Positions 7,948 to 18,803 are shown, counted from the first letter of the stretch. The stretch is DNA of 64,000 nucleotides from Desulfofalx alkaliphila DSM 12257 (GCF_000711975.1 NZ_JONT01000001.1:285938-349937), one strand, 5' to 3'. Translations and numbers: made by a program. Notes: a model not told the origin generated them from the sequence alone.

Positions 7948-10900
7948 GTGTTGTCACAGAAACAATTTGTGCACTTGCACCTGCACAGCGAATACAGTCT
8001 GCTGGATGGGGCAGCCCGAATTAAAAAGGTGGTTAAAACCGCCAAGGAATTGGGCATGCCTGCCTTGGCCATCACCGACCACGGGGCCATGTTTGGGGTG
8101 ATTGACTTTTATAAAGAATGTCGGCGGGTCGGTATTAAACCTATCTTGGGTTGTGAGGTGTATGTGGCACCGCGGACGATGGATGACCGTACCCCTAAGA
8201 TAGACGACCGCTACTATCACCTGGTTTTGTTGGCAGAAAGTCAACAGGGCTATAGAAACTTAATCAAGCTGGTTTCTTTAGGCTACACCCGTGGCTTTTA
8301 TTATAAACCCCGGGTTGATAAAAAGGCTTTAAGAGAATATGCCGAGGGTATTATCGCCCTCAGTGGCTGTGTGGCCGGGGAGGTTCCCGCCTATGCCGTG
8401 GCAGGTAATCCGGAAAAGGCCAGGCAGGCGGCCTTGGAGTACCGAGACATTTTCCAAGATAACTTTTACTTGGAACTGCAGGATCATGGTTTTCCTGAAC
8501 AAAGGGTGGCTAACCAAGAGTTAATTAAAATCAGTGCTGAAACCGGCATGCCGCTGGTGGCCACCAATGATGTTCACTACACGGTGCAATCCCATGCAGA
8601 AATTCAAGACATACTTATGTGCATACAAATGGGAAAAACCGTTGATCAGGTTGATCGCATGAAGTTTCAATCGGACCAGCTATATTTAAAAAGGGCCGAT
8701 GAAATGGCTGCATTATTTGCCCATGTGCCCCAGGCGGTGGCTAACACCGTTAAAATTGCTGAACGATGTCAGGTTCAACTGGATTTTGGGGAAATGCACC
8801 TGCCCCATTATGAGGTGCCCGCCGGCTATACCACCGCAGGTTATTTAAAGCATCTGTGCCACCGGGGGGCTAAAAAACTTTATGCCACAGACCATGGTCG
8901 GTTACCTGTTCAGGTGGCAGAGAGGCTGGAACACGAGCTAAAGGTTATTGAAAAAATGGGCTTCTCTGCATACTTTTTAATTGTCTGGGACTTTATTAAT
9001 TTTGCTAAAGAGCGCGGTATTCCGGTGGGGCCGGGGCGGGGCAGCGCTGCCGGCAGTATTGTGGCTTACTGTTTAGGAATTACTAACATTGACCCCCTAA
9101 AGTACGGCCTCTTGTTTGAGCGGTTTTTAAACCCCGAGCGCTTGTCCATGCCGGATATTGATATAGACATTTGCCAAGAACGGCGGAGTGAAGTGATAGA
9201 CTATGTGGTGCAAAAGTACGGCACCGAGCGGGTGGCGCAAATTATTACCTTTGGCACCATGGCTGCCAGGGCGGCCATCAGAGATGTGGGCCGTGTGTTA
9301 AACCATCCCTATGCCGCTGTGGATAAGGTGGCAAAGCTGGTGCCCATGGAATTAAACATGACCATTGAAAAGGCCCTGGACCAATCGGCTGAGTTAAAAC
9401 AGCTTTATTTGTCCGATGACGGGGTAAGGAAGATTATTGAGACTGCCTCTGTGTTGGAAGGAATGCCCCGGCACGCTTCAACCCACGCCGCAGGGGTGGT
9501 GATTTCAAAGGAAGAACTAACCGATTACCTGCCGCTGCACCGCACTTCGGATGGTTCTATCACTACACAATTTGCCATGGGCACGGTGGAAGAACTGGGT
9601 TTATTGAAGATGGACCTGCTTGGTTTACGCAACCTGACCGTCATTCAAGAAACAATAAATTTACTGGCCCAGGAAGGCATCCAATTAAATATTGATAAGA
9701 TACCAATGGACGATGCGAAAACCTATGAAATGTTGGCCAAGGGTTACGGCACCGGTGTCTTTCAACTGGAATCCAGCGGTATGCGCACCATATTAAAGGA
9801 GCTAAAACCCAGTGTCTTTGAAGACTTAATTGCTCTGGTGGCCCTTTACCGGCCCGGCCCCCTGGGTAGCGGCATGGTTGATGACTTTATTAAAAACAAG
9901 CACGGTTTGGGAAAGGTTGATTACCTGCATCCCCATCTGGAACCGGTATTGAAAGAAACTTACGGAGTGATACTATATCAAGAACAGGTGATGAAAATCG
10001 CCCAAATTATGGCTGGATACACCCCGGGCCAGGCTGATTTTTTGCGCAAAGCAATGGGCAAGAAAATACCTGAAATAATGAAAATGCATCGCCGCTGGTT
10101 TATTCATGGGGCCACCACAGATGAAAAGGGCAATGCACTGCCCGCACCAATACCCGGTGCCTTGGCAAAGGGCTACCCCCGGGGGCTGGCCGAAAAGATC
10201 TTCGACTTAATGGAGTATTTTGCCGGTTACGGTTTTAATAAAAGCCATTCTGCTGCCTATGCCCTTGTGGCCTATCAAACGGCCTACCTAAAGGCCAACT
10301 ATCCGGCCCACTACATGGCAGCCCTGCTAACCTCGGTGCGGGATAATACCGATAAAATATCGGCCTATATCGATGAGTGCCATCGTATGGGTATTGCAGT
10401 ACAGCCTCCAAACATTAACGCCAGCGGAGAACACTTTACGGTGGAAAATAAGCAAATATTATTTGGTTTGGCTGCTGTAAAGCATGTGGGTATCGGTGCA
10501 GTGCGGCAGATAATATCAAGCCGCAGGGAAAAGGGTGCCTTTAAAAGCTACAGTGACTTTTGCCGTCGGGTTGACCCCAGATCAGTCAATAAGAGAGTGC
10601 TGGAGAATTTAATCAAGGCAGGTTGTTTTGATTCTCTGGGCTACCGCCGCGGTCAGCTGCTTGCAGTGGTGGAGCGGGGTTTAGAGCTGGCTCAACAGGC
10701 CCAAAGGGACAGGGAAAGCGGCCAGATATCATTATTTGATATGTTGGGCGAGACAAACCAGACAGAGGAGGATATAGAACTGCCCGAAGTTGGGGAATAT
10801 GCCCTGGCAGATCTCCTGGCATTGGAAAAGGAAGCGCTGGGCCTCTACCTCACCGGCCATCCCCTGGAGGAATATCAAGGTGCTTTCCGGGAGCTTACCA

Positions 10901-11508
10901 CACACCGATTGGCTGAGATTACTTCCTTGGAAGGCCAACACAGTCTTGTCTTGGGCGGGGTGGTCAGTTCAATACGCAGTATCACCACTAAAAAAGGTGA
11001 CCCCATGGCCTTTGTGGAGCTGGAAGATGCCACCGGCAGCTGTGAATTGGTGGTTTTTCCCGAGCTTTACCGCCGCAGCCAAGAAATTTTACAAGCAGAC
11101 CTACCCCTGATTGTTTATGGCAAAAATAACAGCACCGAAGATGAAACGAAGGTTATTGCGGAACATATTTTGCCCTTAGAAAAACTGGAGCGTACGCTGT
11201 ACCTAAGACTGGAAAAACCCGACCGGCAATTGGAAAGTTTGATTTTGCAAGAAGCAAGAAAAAACCCCGGTGAGCAGCAGGTGGTAATCTATTACAGCAG
11301 TACAAAAACCACCAAAGCGCTGCCCGAAGAAAATAAAGTAAAGGTGCCGGGGCCCCTGCTTCATTGGTTTGAGGAAAAACTGGGCAAAGAAAATGTGAGA
11401 ATAAAGTGGAAACCCCTTAAAAGAAAGGGCTATGGCTCAGTCCCAACAAATGATAGAATAAATGATGACATTATAAACGAAGGTTTTCGTTCGCTGCTGG
11501 ACTTTTAA
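7948..11508 (+). CDS. dnaE: DNA polymerase III subunit alpha DnaE
   Basis: A 1186-aa replicative polymerase. The N-terminal PHP domain starts FVHLHLHSEYSLLDGAARI. The polymerase core has GPGRGSAAGSIVAYCLGI and the metal-binding PDIDIDICQERR (Asp near residues 403-407). The finger and tandem helix-hairpin-helix regions follow, then an OB-fold (VLGGVVSSIRSITTKKGDPM) near residue 1000. Length is normal. The first codon is GTG at 7948; TTG at 7951 is better spaced (6 nt) from GAGGTGA, so the true start could be one codon later. No PolC is in the window. Confidence 0.97.
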   Translation: MLSQKQFVHLHLHSEYSLLDGAARIKKVVKTAKELGMPALAITDHGAMFGVIDFYKECRRVGIKPILGCEVYVAPRTMDDRTPKIDDRYYHLVLLAESQQGYRNLIKLVSLGYTRGFYYKPRVDKKALREYAEGIIALSGCVAGEVPAYAVAGNPEKARQAALEYRDIFQDNFYLELQDHGFPEQRVANQELIKISAETGMPLVATNDVHYTVQSHAEIQDILMCIQMGKTVDQVDRMKFQSDQLYLKRADEMAALFAHVPQAVANTVKIAERCQVQLDFGEMHLPHYEVPAGYTTAGYLKHLCHRGAKKLYATDHGRLPVQVAERLEHELKVIEKMGFSAYFLIVWDFINFAKERGIPVGPGRGSAAGSIVAYCLGITNIDPLKYGLLFERFLNPERLSMPDIDIDICQERRSEVIDYVVQKYGTERVAQIITFGTMAARAAIRDVGRVLNHPYAAVDKVAKLVPMELNMTIEKALDQSAELKQLYLSDDGVRKIIETASVLEGMPRHASTHAAGVVISKEELTDYLPLHRTSDGSITTQFAMGTVEELGLLKMDLLGLRNLTVIQETINLLAQEGIQLNIDKIPMDDAKTYEMLAKGYGTGVFQLESSGMRTILKELKPSVFEDLIALVALYRPGPLGSGMVDDFIKNKHGLGKVDYLHPHLEPVLKETYGVILYQEQVMKIAQIMAGYTPGQADFLRKAMGKKIPEIMKMHRRWFIHGATTDEKGNALPAPIPGALAKGYPRGLAEKIFDLMEYFAGYGFNKSHSAAYALVAYQTAYLKANYPAHYMAALLTSVRDNTDKISAYIDECHRMGIAVQPPNINASGEHFTVENKQILFGLAAVKHVGIGAVRQIISSRREKGAFKSYSDFCRRVDPRSVNKRVLENLIKAGCFDSLGYRRGQLLAVVERGLELAQQAQRDRESGQISLFDMLGETNQTEEDIELPEVGEYALADLLALEKEALGLYLTGHPLEEYQGAFRELTTHRLAEITSLEGQHSLVLGGVVSSIRSITTKKGDPMAFVELEDATGSCELVVFPELYRRSQEILQADLPLIVYGKNNSTEDETKVIAEHILPLEKLERTLYLRLEKPDRQLESLILQEARKNPGEQQVVIYYSSTKTTKALPEENKVKVPGPLLHWFEEKLGKENVRIKWKPLKRKGYGSVPTNDRINDDIINEGFRSLLDF

Positions 11509-11595
11509 AGTAGGATGGCAAGGAATTATTAATACTTGTAACCCCAATAACTTTATGGTAGTATGTTTGCTAAATAAAGGAAAAAGGTGATTAAA

Positions 11596-11829
11596 ATGAT
11601 AGATAAACAACAGGCAATAACAGGAGAATATATAGTGATAAGAGCGCTGGAAAACGGTGTGACCATAATTGGTCTTACGCGGGGCAGAGATACAAAATTT
11701 CACCACACCGAAAAATTAGATAAGGACGAAATTATGATAGCACAGTTTACAGAACACACATCGGCCATAAAAATTAGAGGACAGGTTGAATTGCTGACCA
11801 AGCATGGTCGGGTACAAAACAAGGGGTGA
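11596..11829 (+). CDS. mtrB: Trp RNA-binding attenuation protein TRAP
   Basis: A 77-aa protein, strongly similar to Bacillus MtrB. TRAP forms an 11-subunit ring that, with bound tryptophan, binds (G/U)AG triplets in leader RNA of trp genes. Conserved blocks are [18 protein letters not shown] and [14 protein letters not shown]. The three RNA-contact residues of the Bacillus protein (K37, K56, R58) correspond to K40, K59 and R61 here. I chose ATG 11596 because of the AAAAAGGTGA site in front. In Bacillus mtrB follows folE; here it follows dnaE. No trp gene and no anti-TRAP gene lie in the window. Confidence 0.93.
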   Translation: MIDKQQAITGEYIVIRALENGVTIIGLTRGRDTKFHHTEKLDKDEIMIAQFTEHTSAIKIRGQVELLTKHGRVQNKG

Positions 11830-11841
11830 TTATTTGTGTAG

Positions 11842-11872
11842 TATCCAGAGTTGTTGCTCTGGATATACTTAT
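11842..11872 (+). terminator. Hairpin, probable weak terminator
   Basis: TATCCAGAG (11842-11850), loop, CTCTGGATA (11857-11865), followed by a mixed T-rich stretch (TACTTATTTTAT). It separates mtrB from the next gene. Confidence 0.55.
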
Positions 11873-11985
11873 TTTATACTATTTTGGACGGTGTTATGGG
11901 ACTTTTCTTTCACTAAAAAAAGGATTGAACAATGTTATGTAGAAAAAAACAATTGACGTTTGAAGAAGTAGGGGGGGCGTCAATA

Positions 11986-12177
11986 TTGTGGAAAGTGGTT
12001 TATATTGCACAAAATAAGGCAGAAACAGAAAGATTACAAAAAAAACTAACTGAAGAAGGTTTTCTTATTAAAGTTAAACCATTAGGTTCAAACGCTGACG
12101 GCGGGGCTAGTTCATGTGAAATATTAGTTCTTGCGTCAGAGGTAGATGAGGCAATGGAAGTGATTAATTCTTTCTAG
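11986..12177 (+). CDS. Small soluble protein, DUF2007-like fold suspected
   Basis: A 63-aa protein. I chose the TTG at 11986 because a GGGGGGG ribosome site lies 8 nt ahead; the longer in-frame extension has no good site. The sequence WKVVYIAQNKAETERLQKKL, then LIKVKPL and CEILVLASEVDEAMEVI, follows a beta-alpha-beta-beta-alpha pattern as in small signal-transducing or DUF2007-type proteins. It sits just before accD, 30 bp away, probably in the same operon. Function is unknown. Confidence 0.65.
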   Translation: MWKVVYIAQNKAETERLQKKLTEEGFLIKVKPLGSNADGGASSCEILVLASEVDEAMEVINSF

Positions 12178-12207
12178 TTTTTGCAAACTTAGGGAGAGGT
12201 GTAAAAC

Positions 12208-13059
12208 TTGGTTTTAGAATTTTTCCGCAAGCAAAAATATGTTACGGTGAAGCCGGAAAAAGAAAAAAGAGATATTCCAGAGGGGCTGTGGGTCAAATGT
12301 ACCCGCTGCAGTGAAATACTATACATTAAAGAGCTTGGTAAAAATTATAAAGTATGTCAAAAATGCAATTTTCACTTTCGGGTCAGTGCCTACGAACGTA
12401 TTGATATGACCTTGGACGCAGGCAGCTTTGTGGAATATGACAGCCAATTGGTTTCCGGCAATCCCTTGCAATTTCCCGGCTACCCGGAAAAGCTGGAAAA
12501 GGCAATGCAAACAACAGGTTTAAAAGAGGCGGTGGTTACCGGGGAGGGAACCATCCATGGCTACCCTGTGGTGTTGGCGGTGATGGATGCAAATTTCATC
12601 ATGGGCAGTATGGGTTCAGTTGTTGGTGAAAAAATAACCAGGGCAGTTGAGGCTGCCATAGAGAAAAAATCCCCATTAATTATTTTTTCCACATCTGGCG
12701 GCGCCCGCATGCAAGAGGGTATTCTTTCATTGATGCAAATGGCAAAGACTACGGCAGCCCTGGCAAAATTAGATGAGGCCGGGCTCTTGTATATAACCGT
12801 TCTTACCGATCCCACCACCGGTGGAGTAACTGCCAGCTTTGCCTCCCTGGGGGACATAATTATTGCCGAGCCCGGTGCCCTGATTGGATTTACCGGCCCC
12901 AGGGTCATTGAGCAGACCATCAAGCAAAAGTTACCTGAAGGCTTTCAACGGGCTGAATTTGTGCGTCAACATGGTTTTGTGGACCTGATTGTATCCCGTA
13001 ATAATATGAAACAAACCTTAACAAACATCATTTCTTTACACGTTGCGGGGGGTGAGTAA
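12208..13059 (+). CDS. accD: Acetyl-CoA carboxylase carboxyltransferase subunit beta
   Basis: A 283-aa subunit that, with AccA, transfers carboxyl from biotin to acetyl-CoA to make malonyl-CoA for fatty-acid synthesis. The N-terminal zinc ribbon is CTRC...CQKC. The crotonase-like core includes [20 protein letters not shown] and [17 protein letters not shown]. The start is TTG behind GGGAGAGGT. It is followed by accA after 2 bp. No biotin carboxylase or BCCP gene is in the window. Confidence 0.97.
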   Translation: MVLEFFRKQKYVTVKPEKEKRDIPEGLWVKCTRCSEILYIKELGKNYKVCQKCNFHFRVSAYERIDMTLDAGSFVEYDSQLVSGNPLQFPGYPEKLEKAMQTTGLKEAVVTGEGTIHGYPVVLAVMDANFIMGSMGSVVGEKITRAVEAAIEKKSPLIIFSTSGGARMQEGILSLMQMAKTTAALAKLDEAGLLYITVLTDPTTGGVTASFASLGDIIIAEPGALIGFTGPRVIEQTIKQKLPEGFQRAEFVRQHGFVDLIVSRNNMKQTLTNIISLHVAGGE

Positions 13060-13061
13060 AG

Positions 13062-14986
<1,925 letters not shown>

Positions 14987-15001
14987 TGGGGGGTGCAGCC
15001 T

Positions 15002-16753
15002 TTGAGACGAACCAAAATAGTTTGTACAATTGGCCCAGCCAGTGAAGACCTGGAAACCCTAAAGAAAATGATGCTGGCCGGGATGAATGTGGCCCGCATG
15101 AATTTCTCCCATGGCAATCATGAAGATCACGGGCGCAGAATAGCTTTGGTGCGCCAGGCCGCCGAAGAATTGGGTAAAAACGTGGCCATTATGCTGGACA
15201 CCAAGGGGCCTGAAATTAGGTTGGGTACCTTTGCCCAAGAACCAATACTGCTGCGCGCCGGCGACAGTTTTACCCTAACCACCGAGGAAATTGAAGGCGA
15301 CAACAGCAGAGTTTCGGTTACCTATAAGGAGCTTCCCGATGATGTTTCGGTAGGCGGTAAAATACTGGTGGCCGACGGGTTAATTGAACTTGAAGTAGAG
15401 GAAATAAGCGGCCCGGAAGTCCGTTGCCGGGTGATTAACGGCGGTGAACTTAAAAGTCGCAAAGGTGTTAATTTGCCGGGCATAAGGGTTAATCTACCCT
15501 CCATTACAGACAAGGATATAGCCGACATATTGTTTGGTGCCGAGCAGGGTGTGGACTTTATTGCTGCGTCATTTATCCGTAAACCGGCAGATGTATTGGC
15601 CATTAGGGATATTTTAGAAGAATGCCAGGCCGATATACATATTATTTCTAAAATTGAAAGCCGCGAGGCTGTGGACAATATAGCTGAAATTTTGAAGGTG
15701 TCAGACGGAATTATGGTGGCCAGGGGTGACCTGGGGGTTGAAATACCGGCAGAGGACGTGCCCATGATCCAAAAGATGCTGATAGAACAGGCCAATAAGG
15801 TAGGTAAGCCTGTTATTACCGCCACCCAAATGTTAGAGTCCATGACCCACAACCCAAGACCCACAAGGGCTGAAGCATCAGATGTGGCCAACGCTATCTT
15901 AGACGGTACCGATGCCATTATGCTTTCCGGAGAAAGCGCCGCGGGCAAATACCCGGTGGAGGCAGTGGAAACCATGAACCGCATTGCATTAAGGGTGGAA
16001 AAAAGCTACCCCTACTGCGAATACTTTACCAGGTACAGTGAAATTAAAGAGAGAACGGTTACCGACGGCATCAGCAGTGCAGTGTGCGGCATCTCCAGGG
16101 ATTTGGAGGCAGCTGCCATCCTCACCGCCACTGCATCGGGGCATACCGCCCGCATGATATCTAAATACCGCCCCAGATGCCCCATTATAGCTGTTACACC
16201 CCGGGCCCAGGTGATGCGCAAAATGGCTTTGGTTTGGGGTGTAGAGCCCCTAACAGTGGGGGATATAAACAGCACTGACGAAATGATATCTGCCACTGTG
16301 GAAGTGGCGCTGGCCTCGGGAATAATTAAAGCCGGCGACCTGGTGGTTATCACAGCCGGTGTTCCGGTGGGTGTCCATGGCACCACCAACCTATTAAAGG
16401 TGCACACCGTGGGCCGCATACTGGGCCAGGGCAGTGGCATAGGCCAACAGGCAGCCACAGGCTTGGCCAAGATTTGCCGCAAGGCCGACGAGGCCAAGGA
16501 AAAAATCCAATCAGGCGACATAATGGTGGCCATAGGAACAGATCGCGATTTTGTGCCTTATATGGAAAAGTGTTCCGCTGTCATTACCGAAGAAGGCGGA
16601 ATTACTTCCCATGCTGCCATAGTGGGATTAAATATCGGCATACCTGTTATTGTGGGCGTTGAAGATGCCACCAGAATAATCCCCGACGGAGAAACAATCA
16701 CCGTGGACGGCCAAAGGGGCTTAATATACAGTGGCACCGCCCGGGTGATGTAA
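15002..16753 (+). CDS. pyk: Pyruvate kinase with C-terminal PEP-utiliser domain
   Basis: A protein of about 583 aa converting PEP and ADP to pyruvate and ATP. The barrel has RTKIVCTIGPASED, NFSHG, LDTKGPEIR, ISKIESREAV, and the signature MVARGDLGVEIPAEDV. After about residue 480 there is the extra phosphohistidine-type domain of Bacillus-type enzymes (ITEEGGITSHAAIVGL). I place the start at TTG 15002: the GGGGGG site at 14987-14992 is 8-9 nt ahead of it, but directly abuts the alternative GTG at 14993. It is the last gene of the accD-pyk operon. Confidence 0.95.
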   Translation: MRRTKIVCTIGPASEDLETLKKMMLAGMNVARMNFSHGNHEDHGRRIALVRQAAEELGKNVAIMLDTKGPEIRLGTFAQEPILLRAGDSFTLTTEEIEGDNSRVSVTYKELPDDVSVGGKILVADGLIELEVEEISGPEVRCRVINGGELKSRKGVNLPGIRVNLPSITDKDIADILFGAEQGVDFIAASFIRKPADVLAIRDILEECQADIHIISKIESREAVDNIAEILKVSDGIMVARGDLGVEIPAEDVPMIQKMLIEQANKVGKPVITATQMLESMTHNPRPTRAEASDVANAILDGTDAIMLSGESAAGKYPVEAVETMNRIALRVEKSYPYCEYFTRYSEIKERTVTDGISSAVCGISRDLEAAAILTATASGHTARMISKYRPRCPIIAVTPRAQVMRKMALVWGVEPLTVGDINSTDEMISATVEVALASGIIKAGDLVVITAGVPVGVHGTTNLLKVHTVGRILGQGSGIGQQAATGLAKICRKADEAKEKIQSGDIMVAIGTDRDFVPYMEKCSAVITEEGGITSHAAIVGLNIGIPVIVGVEDATRIIPDGETITVDGQRGLIYSGTARVM

Positions 16754-16783
16754 TATAAAAATTAACATACTTTTAACCTATTA

Positions 16784-16925
16784 TTGATCTGGTGTTAACA
16801 TGTGCCGGTTATAATGCTAAGCAGTGTACAAGGCGGGGATAAGAACTGCGTGGGGCGGTTCCGATCCTTGCCGTTTTTTATACCCGCTTTTCCCGTTCAA
16901 AAGGAAAGTGGGTTTTTACTTTTTG
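16784..16925 (+). promoter_or_regulatory. Candidate promoter plus structured leader with terminator-like hairpin
   Basis: A TATAAT at 16810-16815 is followed by about 60 nt of GC-rich sequence. Next comes a terminator-like hairpin (ACCCGCTTTT-CC with GG-AAAGTGGGT, about 16882-16914) and TTTTTACTTTTT. About 80 nt later the dedA-type gene starts. A GCGGG near 16833 could pair with the CCCGC of the terminator arm. This promoter-structure-terminator-gene order suggests an attenuation leader; I recognise no known riboswitch class. The -35 is weak (20-bp spacing from TTGATC). Confidence 0.35.
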
Positions 16926-17006
16926 GGTCAACTTTGCTCCATCTGGGCAACCTAATGTGGCGGGTAGGGACTCTGGCCGCATCCAAAAGAGATTCGGAGG
17001 AAAAAG

Positions 17007-17612
17007 ATGGAGCAGATTATAGATACCTTGCTGCATTATTTAATAAGGCTGGGTAGCTTAGGTTTGATGTTTGCTATATTTCTCGATGCCCTAGGCCTGC
17101 CTTTTCCCGGCGGGCTGATGATTGTTATGTCTGGATTTTTAATACACCGGGGAGACTTTAGCCCCATGGAGGTGGCTATTGCCATTTTTGCCGGCTACCT
17201 GCCCGGCGCCACCGCTGCCTATTTTATCGGTGATAAAATAGGGAAACCCTTCTTTGAAAAATACGGCCGCTACCTCAGGGTTACTCCCCAAAGATTTAAT
17301 AAGGCACAAGGCTGGATTGAACATTCCGCCGCAGCCTTTATAATCGGCGGACGCTTTATACCCACCTTAGGCAACCTTACGCCCTACATGGCCGGAATAT
17401 CAAAGGTAAAATATCATTGGTTTTTATTTTACAGTACCCTATACACCTTGCTGTGGGCCGGCTTATACATAACGGTGGGCTATATTTTTAGGGACAGTTG
17501 GCAGCAAGCCGGTGAGATGGTTACCTCCAAATCCTGGCTTGTGGCTGTGCTTTTCTTATTGATATACTTAGCCTATAGATATTATTTTAAAAGAAAGGAG
17601 CAGGTGAGGTGA
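17007..17612 (+). CDS. DedA-family membrane protein
   Basis: A 201-aa protein with several membrane helices. DedA hallmarks are LPFPGGLMIVMSGFL near the N-terminus and GGRFIPTLGNLTPYMAG with the conserved basic residue. Several DedA proteins are established as flippases for undecaprenyl phosphate or other phospholipids; the substrate here is inferred. Start is ATG behind TTCGGAGG. It overlaps the following GDSL gene by 4 bp. Confidence 0.9.
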   Translation: MEQIIDTLLHYLIRLGSLGLMFAIFLDALGLPFPGGLMIVMSGFLIHRGDFSPMEVAIAIFAGYLPGATAAYFIGDKIGKPFFEKYGRYLRVTPQRFNKAQGWIEHSAAAFIIGGRFIPTLGNLTPYMAGISKVKYHWFLFYSTLYTLLWAGLYITVGYIFRDSWQQAGEMVTSKSWLVAVLFLLIYLAYRYYFKRKEQVR

Positions 17613-18223
17613 TTAAAGTAGTTTGCCTGGGCGACAGCATTACCCAGGGCTATCCCTACGGGCAAGAGGCATCATGGGTGCATATTTTAAATACCGCCTT
17701 TGATTTTGAAAGGGATGTAAACTTTATAAATGCCGGTATTAATGGGCACACCACCGGGGATATGTTGGCCCGCTTTGACAGCCATGTACTTGACCGCCAA
17801 CCACAAGCGGTAACCATACTCGGGGGCACCAACGATGCCTGGCAGGGAATACCCCTGGTACGGACACAGGAAAACCTCACACAGATGGTGGCAAGGGCCA
17901 GAAAAAACCGTCTGCTGCCGGTGCTGGGCCTTATTACCCCCATAGTGGTTGAACAGGTTGAAGAGTACTTTCCCGGTGATGACGCCAACCGCTTTGCAGG
18001 GCATTTAACTGATATTCGCAACTGGATAAAAAAGTTTGCCCTAGACCAAAAAATACCCCTCTTGGATTTCTTTACACCCCTGTGTATTGAGAATACCGAT
18101 CAGGGCAACCCCAAATATTTTGCTGACGGCGGCCATCCAAACAAAGAGGGCTATGGCCTCTTGGCCAAGAGCATTTATGAAGATTTAAAAGCAGTGGTAG
18201 AGAGAATAAAAGTACAGTATTAA
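17609..18223 (+). CDS. SGNH/GDSL-type hydrolase
   Basis: A 204-aa esterase or lipase-like hydrolase. Block I is CLGDSITQGY with the catalytic Ser. Block III is GGTNDAWQG with the oxyanion Asn, and block V is DGGHPNKEGY with the Asp-His pair. No signal peptide is visible, so it is probably cytoplasmic. The GTG overlaps the stop of the DedA gene, and AAAGGAG precedes it, so translation is coupled. A role in lipid or lysophospholipid turnover is suggested only by the DedA neighbour. Confidence 0.9.
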   Translation: MIKVVCLGDSITQGYPYGQEASWVHILNTAFDFERDVNFINAGINGHTTGDMLARFDSHVLDRQPQAVTILGGTNDAWQGIPLVRTQENLTQMVARARKNRLLPVLGLITPIVVEQVEEYFPGDDANRFAGHLTDIRNWIKKFALDQKIPLLDFFTPLCIENTDQGNPKYFADGGHPNKEGYGLLAKSIYEDLKAVVERIKVQY

Positions 18224-18294
18224 GGCAGCCGGAGCATTAATAAAAGCCCAGTCTAATAATCTAAAGCATTTACCCCAGGCAAAGGACGGCTGCC
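18224..18294. other. Long-range inverted repeat after the GDSL gene
   Basis: GGCAGCCG (18224-18231) is complementary to CGGCTGCC (18287-18294), with 55 nt between, and a short T run follows at about 18306-18310. It may be a poor terminator for the DedA-GDSL unit or a folded RNA element. Confidence 0.35.
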
Positions 18295-18327
18295 CACCAT
18301 TACAGTTTTTCCAGATATTTCTAAGGT

Positions 18328-18356
18328 TTAAAAAAATAAATAGCGGGCAATATAAT
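18328..18356 (+). promoter_or_regulatory. Putative sigma-A promoter for the hairpin-array RNA
   Basis: A consensus -10 TATAAT at 18351-18356, a 17-bp spacer, and a partial -35 TTAAAA at 18328-18333. Transcription would begin near 18363, at the start of the structured region. Confidence 0.5.
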
Positions 18357-18362
18357 AGCAGG

Positions 18363-18802
18363 GTCTGCAATGGCTGAGCCCAGACTGCCGCAGGGTTTTA
18401 ATGAGCTCTGTGTGTGGTCGGCCGAAGGTCGGTATTGGGTCTAAGTCGGCTCAGTGCTGGCCGGAGGGAAGATCGTCAAGGGTGCCGGTAGGCTTTGCAG
18501 CGGTCTGAACGATTGCTGCAGGGTCACAAGGTATGCTTGTCGGTCGAGCTAAGACGATCATGGGTTCCGAGTAGTTTTGGTGTTGGTGCCAGGCTCCGCT
18601 TAGGTTTGTCATAGTCGAGAGATTATGGCAGGCTTATCAGGTATCCATGATGGTCGAGCGAAGGTCATTATGGGTTGTGAAATGGTCTATGGCAGTCGAA
18701 AGATTGTCATGGGCTATGTAATGATTCATAATGGCTGTAGCGAAGGTCATTGTAGGCTCTGCAACAAACCCCCATTCTTAACAGGAATGGGGGTTTGTTT
18801 TT
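18363..18802 (+). ncRNA. Candidate structured ncRNA built of tandem hairpins
   Basis: About 430 nt with no credible coding region, bounded by a TATAAT promoter and a strong intrinsic terminator. Inside are nine degenerate units of about 40 nt. Many can fold as an 8-11 bp stem with a 7-13 nt loop beginning GUCGA or similar. Stem sequences differ between units but stay complementary: CCATGATG with CATTATGG at 18644-18673, CTATGGCA with TGTCATGG at 18687-18712, TGTCATA with TATGGCA at 18608-18630, TTGCAGCGG with TTGCTGCAG near 18495-18521. This fits selection on RNA structure. I recognise no Rfam family. It could titrate a protein, as CsrB-type RNAs do, but that is inference. Confidence 0.55.
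18417..18757 (+). repeat. Nine degenerate ~40-nt tandem repeats
   Basis: Loop motifs start at about 18417, 18460, 18503, 18543, 18586, 18614, 18653, 18695 and 18734: spacing 43, 43, 40, 43, 28, 39, 42, 39. The best copies read GTCGAGCGAAGG, GTCGAGCTAAGA, GTCGAGAGAT, GTCGAAAGAT. Most units end with GGGT, GGGC or GGCT after the 3' stem arm. Divergence is high, so this is an old array or one kept by structure. Confidence 0.7.
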
Positions 18803-18803
18803 A
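18763..18803. terminator. Strong bidirectional intrinsic terminator
   Basis: A perfect 15-bp stem (18763-18777 with 18785-18799; core CCCCC/GGGGG) and a 7-nt loop, with T runs on both strands. It ends the hairpin-array RNA on the plus strand and could end the convergent DUF1444 gene on the minus strand. Confidence 0.9.

Noticed and set aside
16802..17056. An 84-codon frame before the DedA gene
   Set aside because: It overlaps the DedA start, lacks a ribosome site, and crosses a terminator-like hairpin.
18417..18757. CRISPR array
   Set aside because: Units are degenerate throughout, with no identical repeats and no separable spacers, and no cas genes are near.
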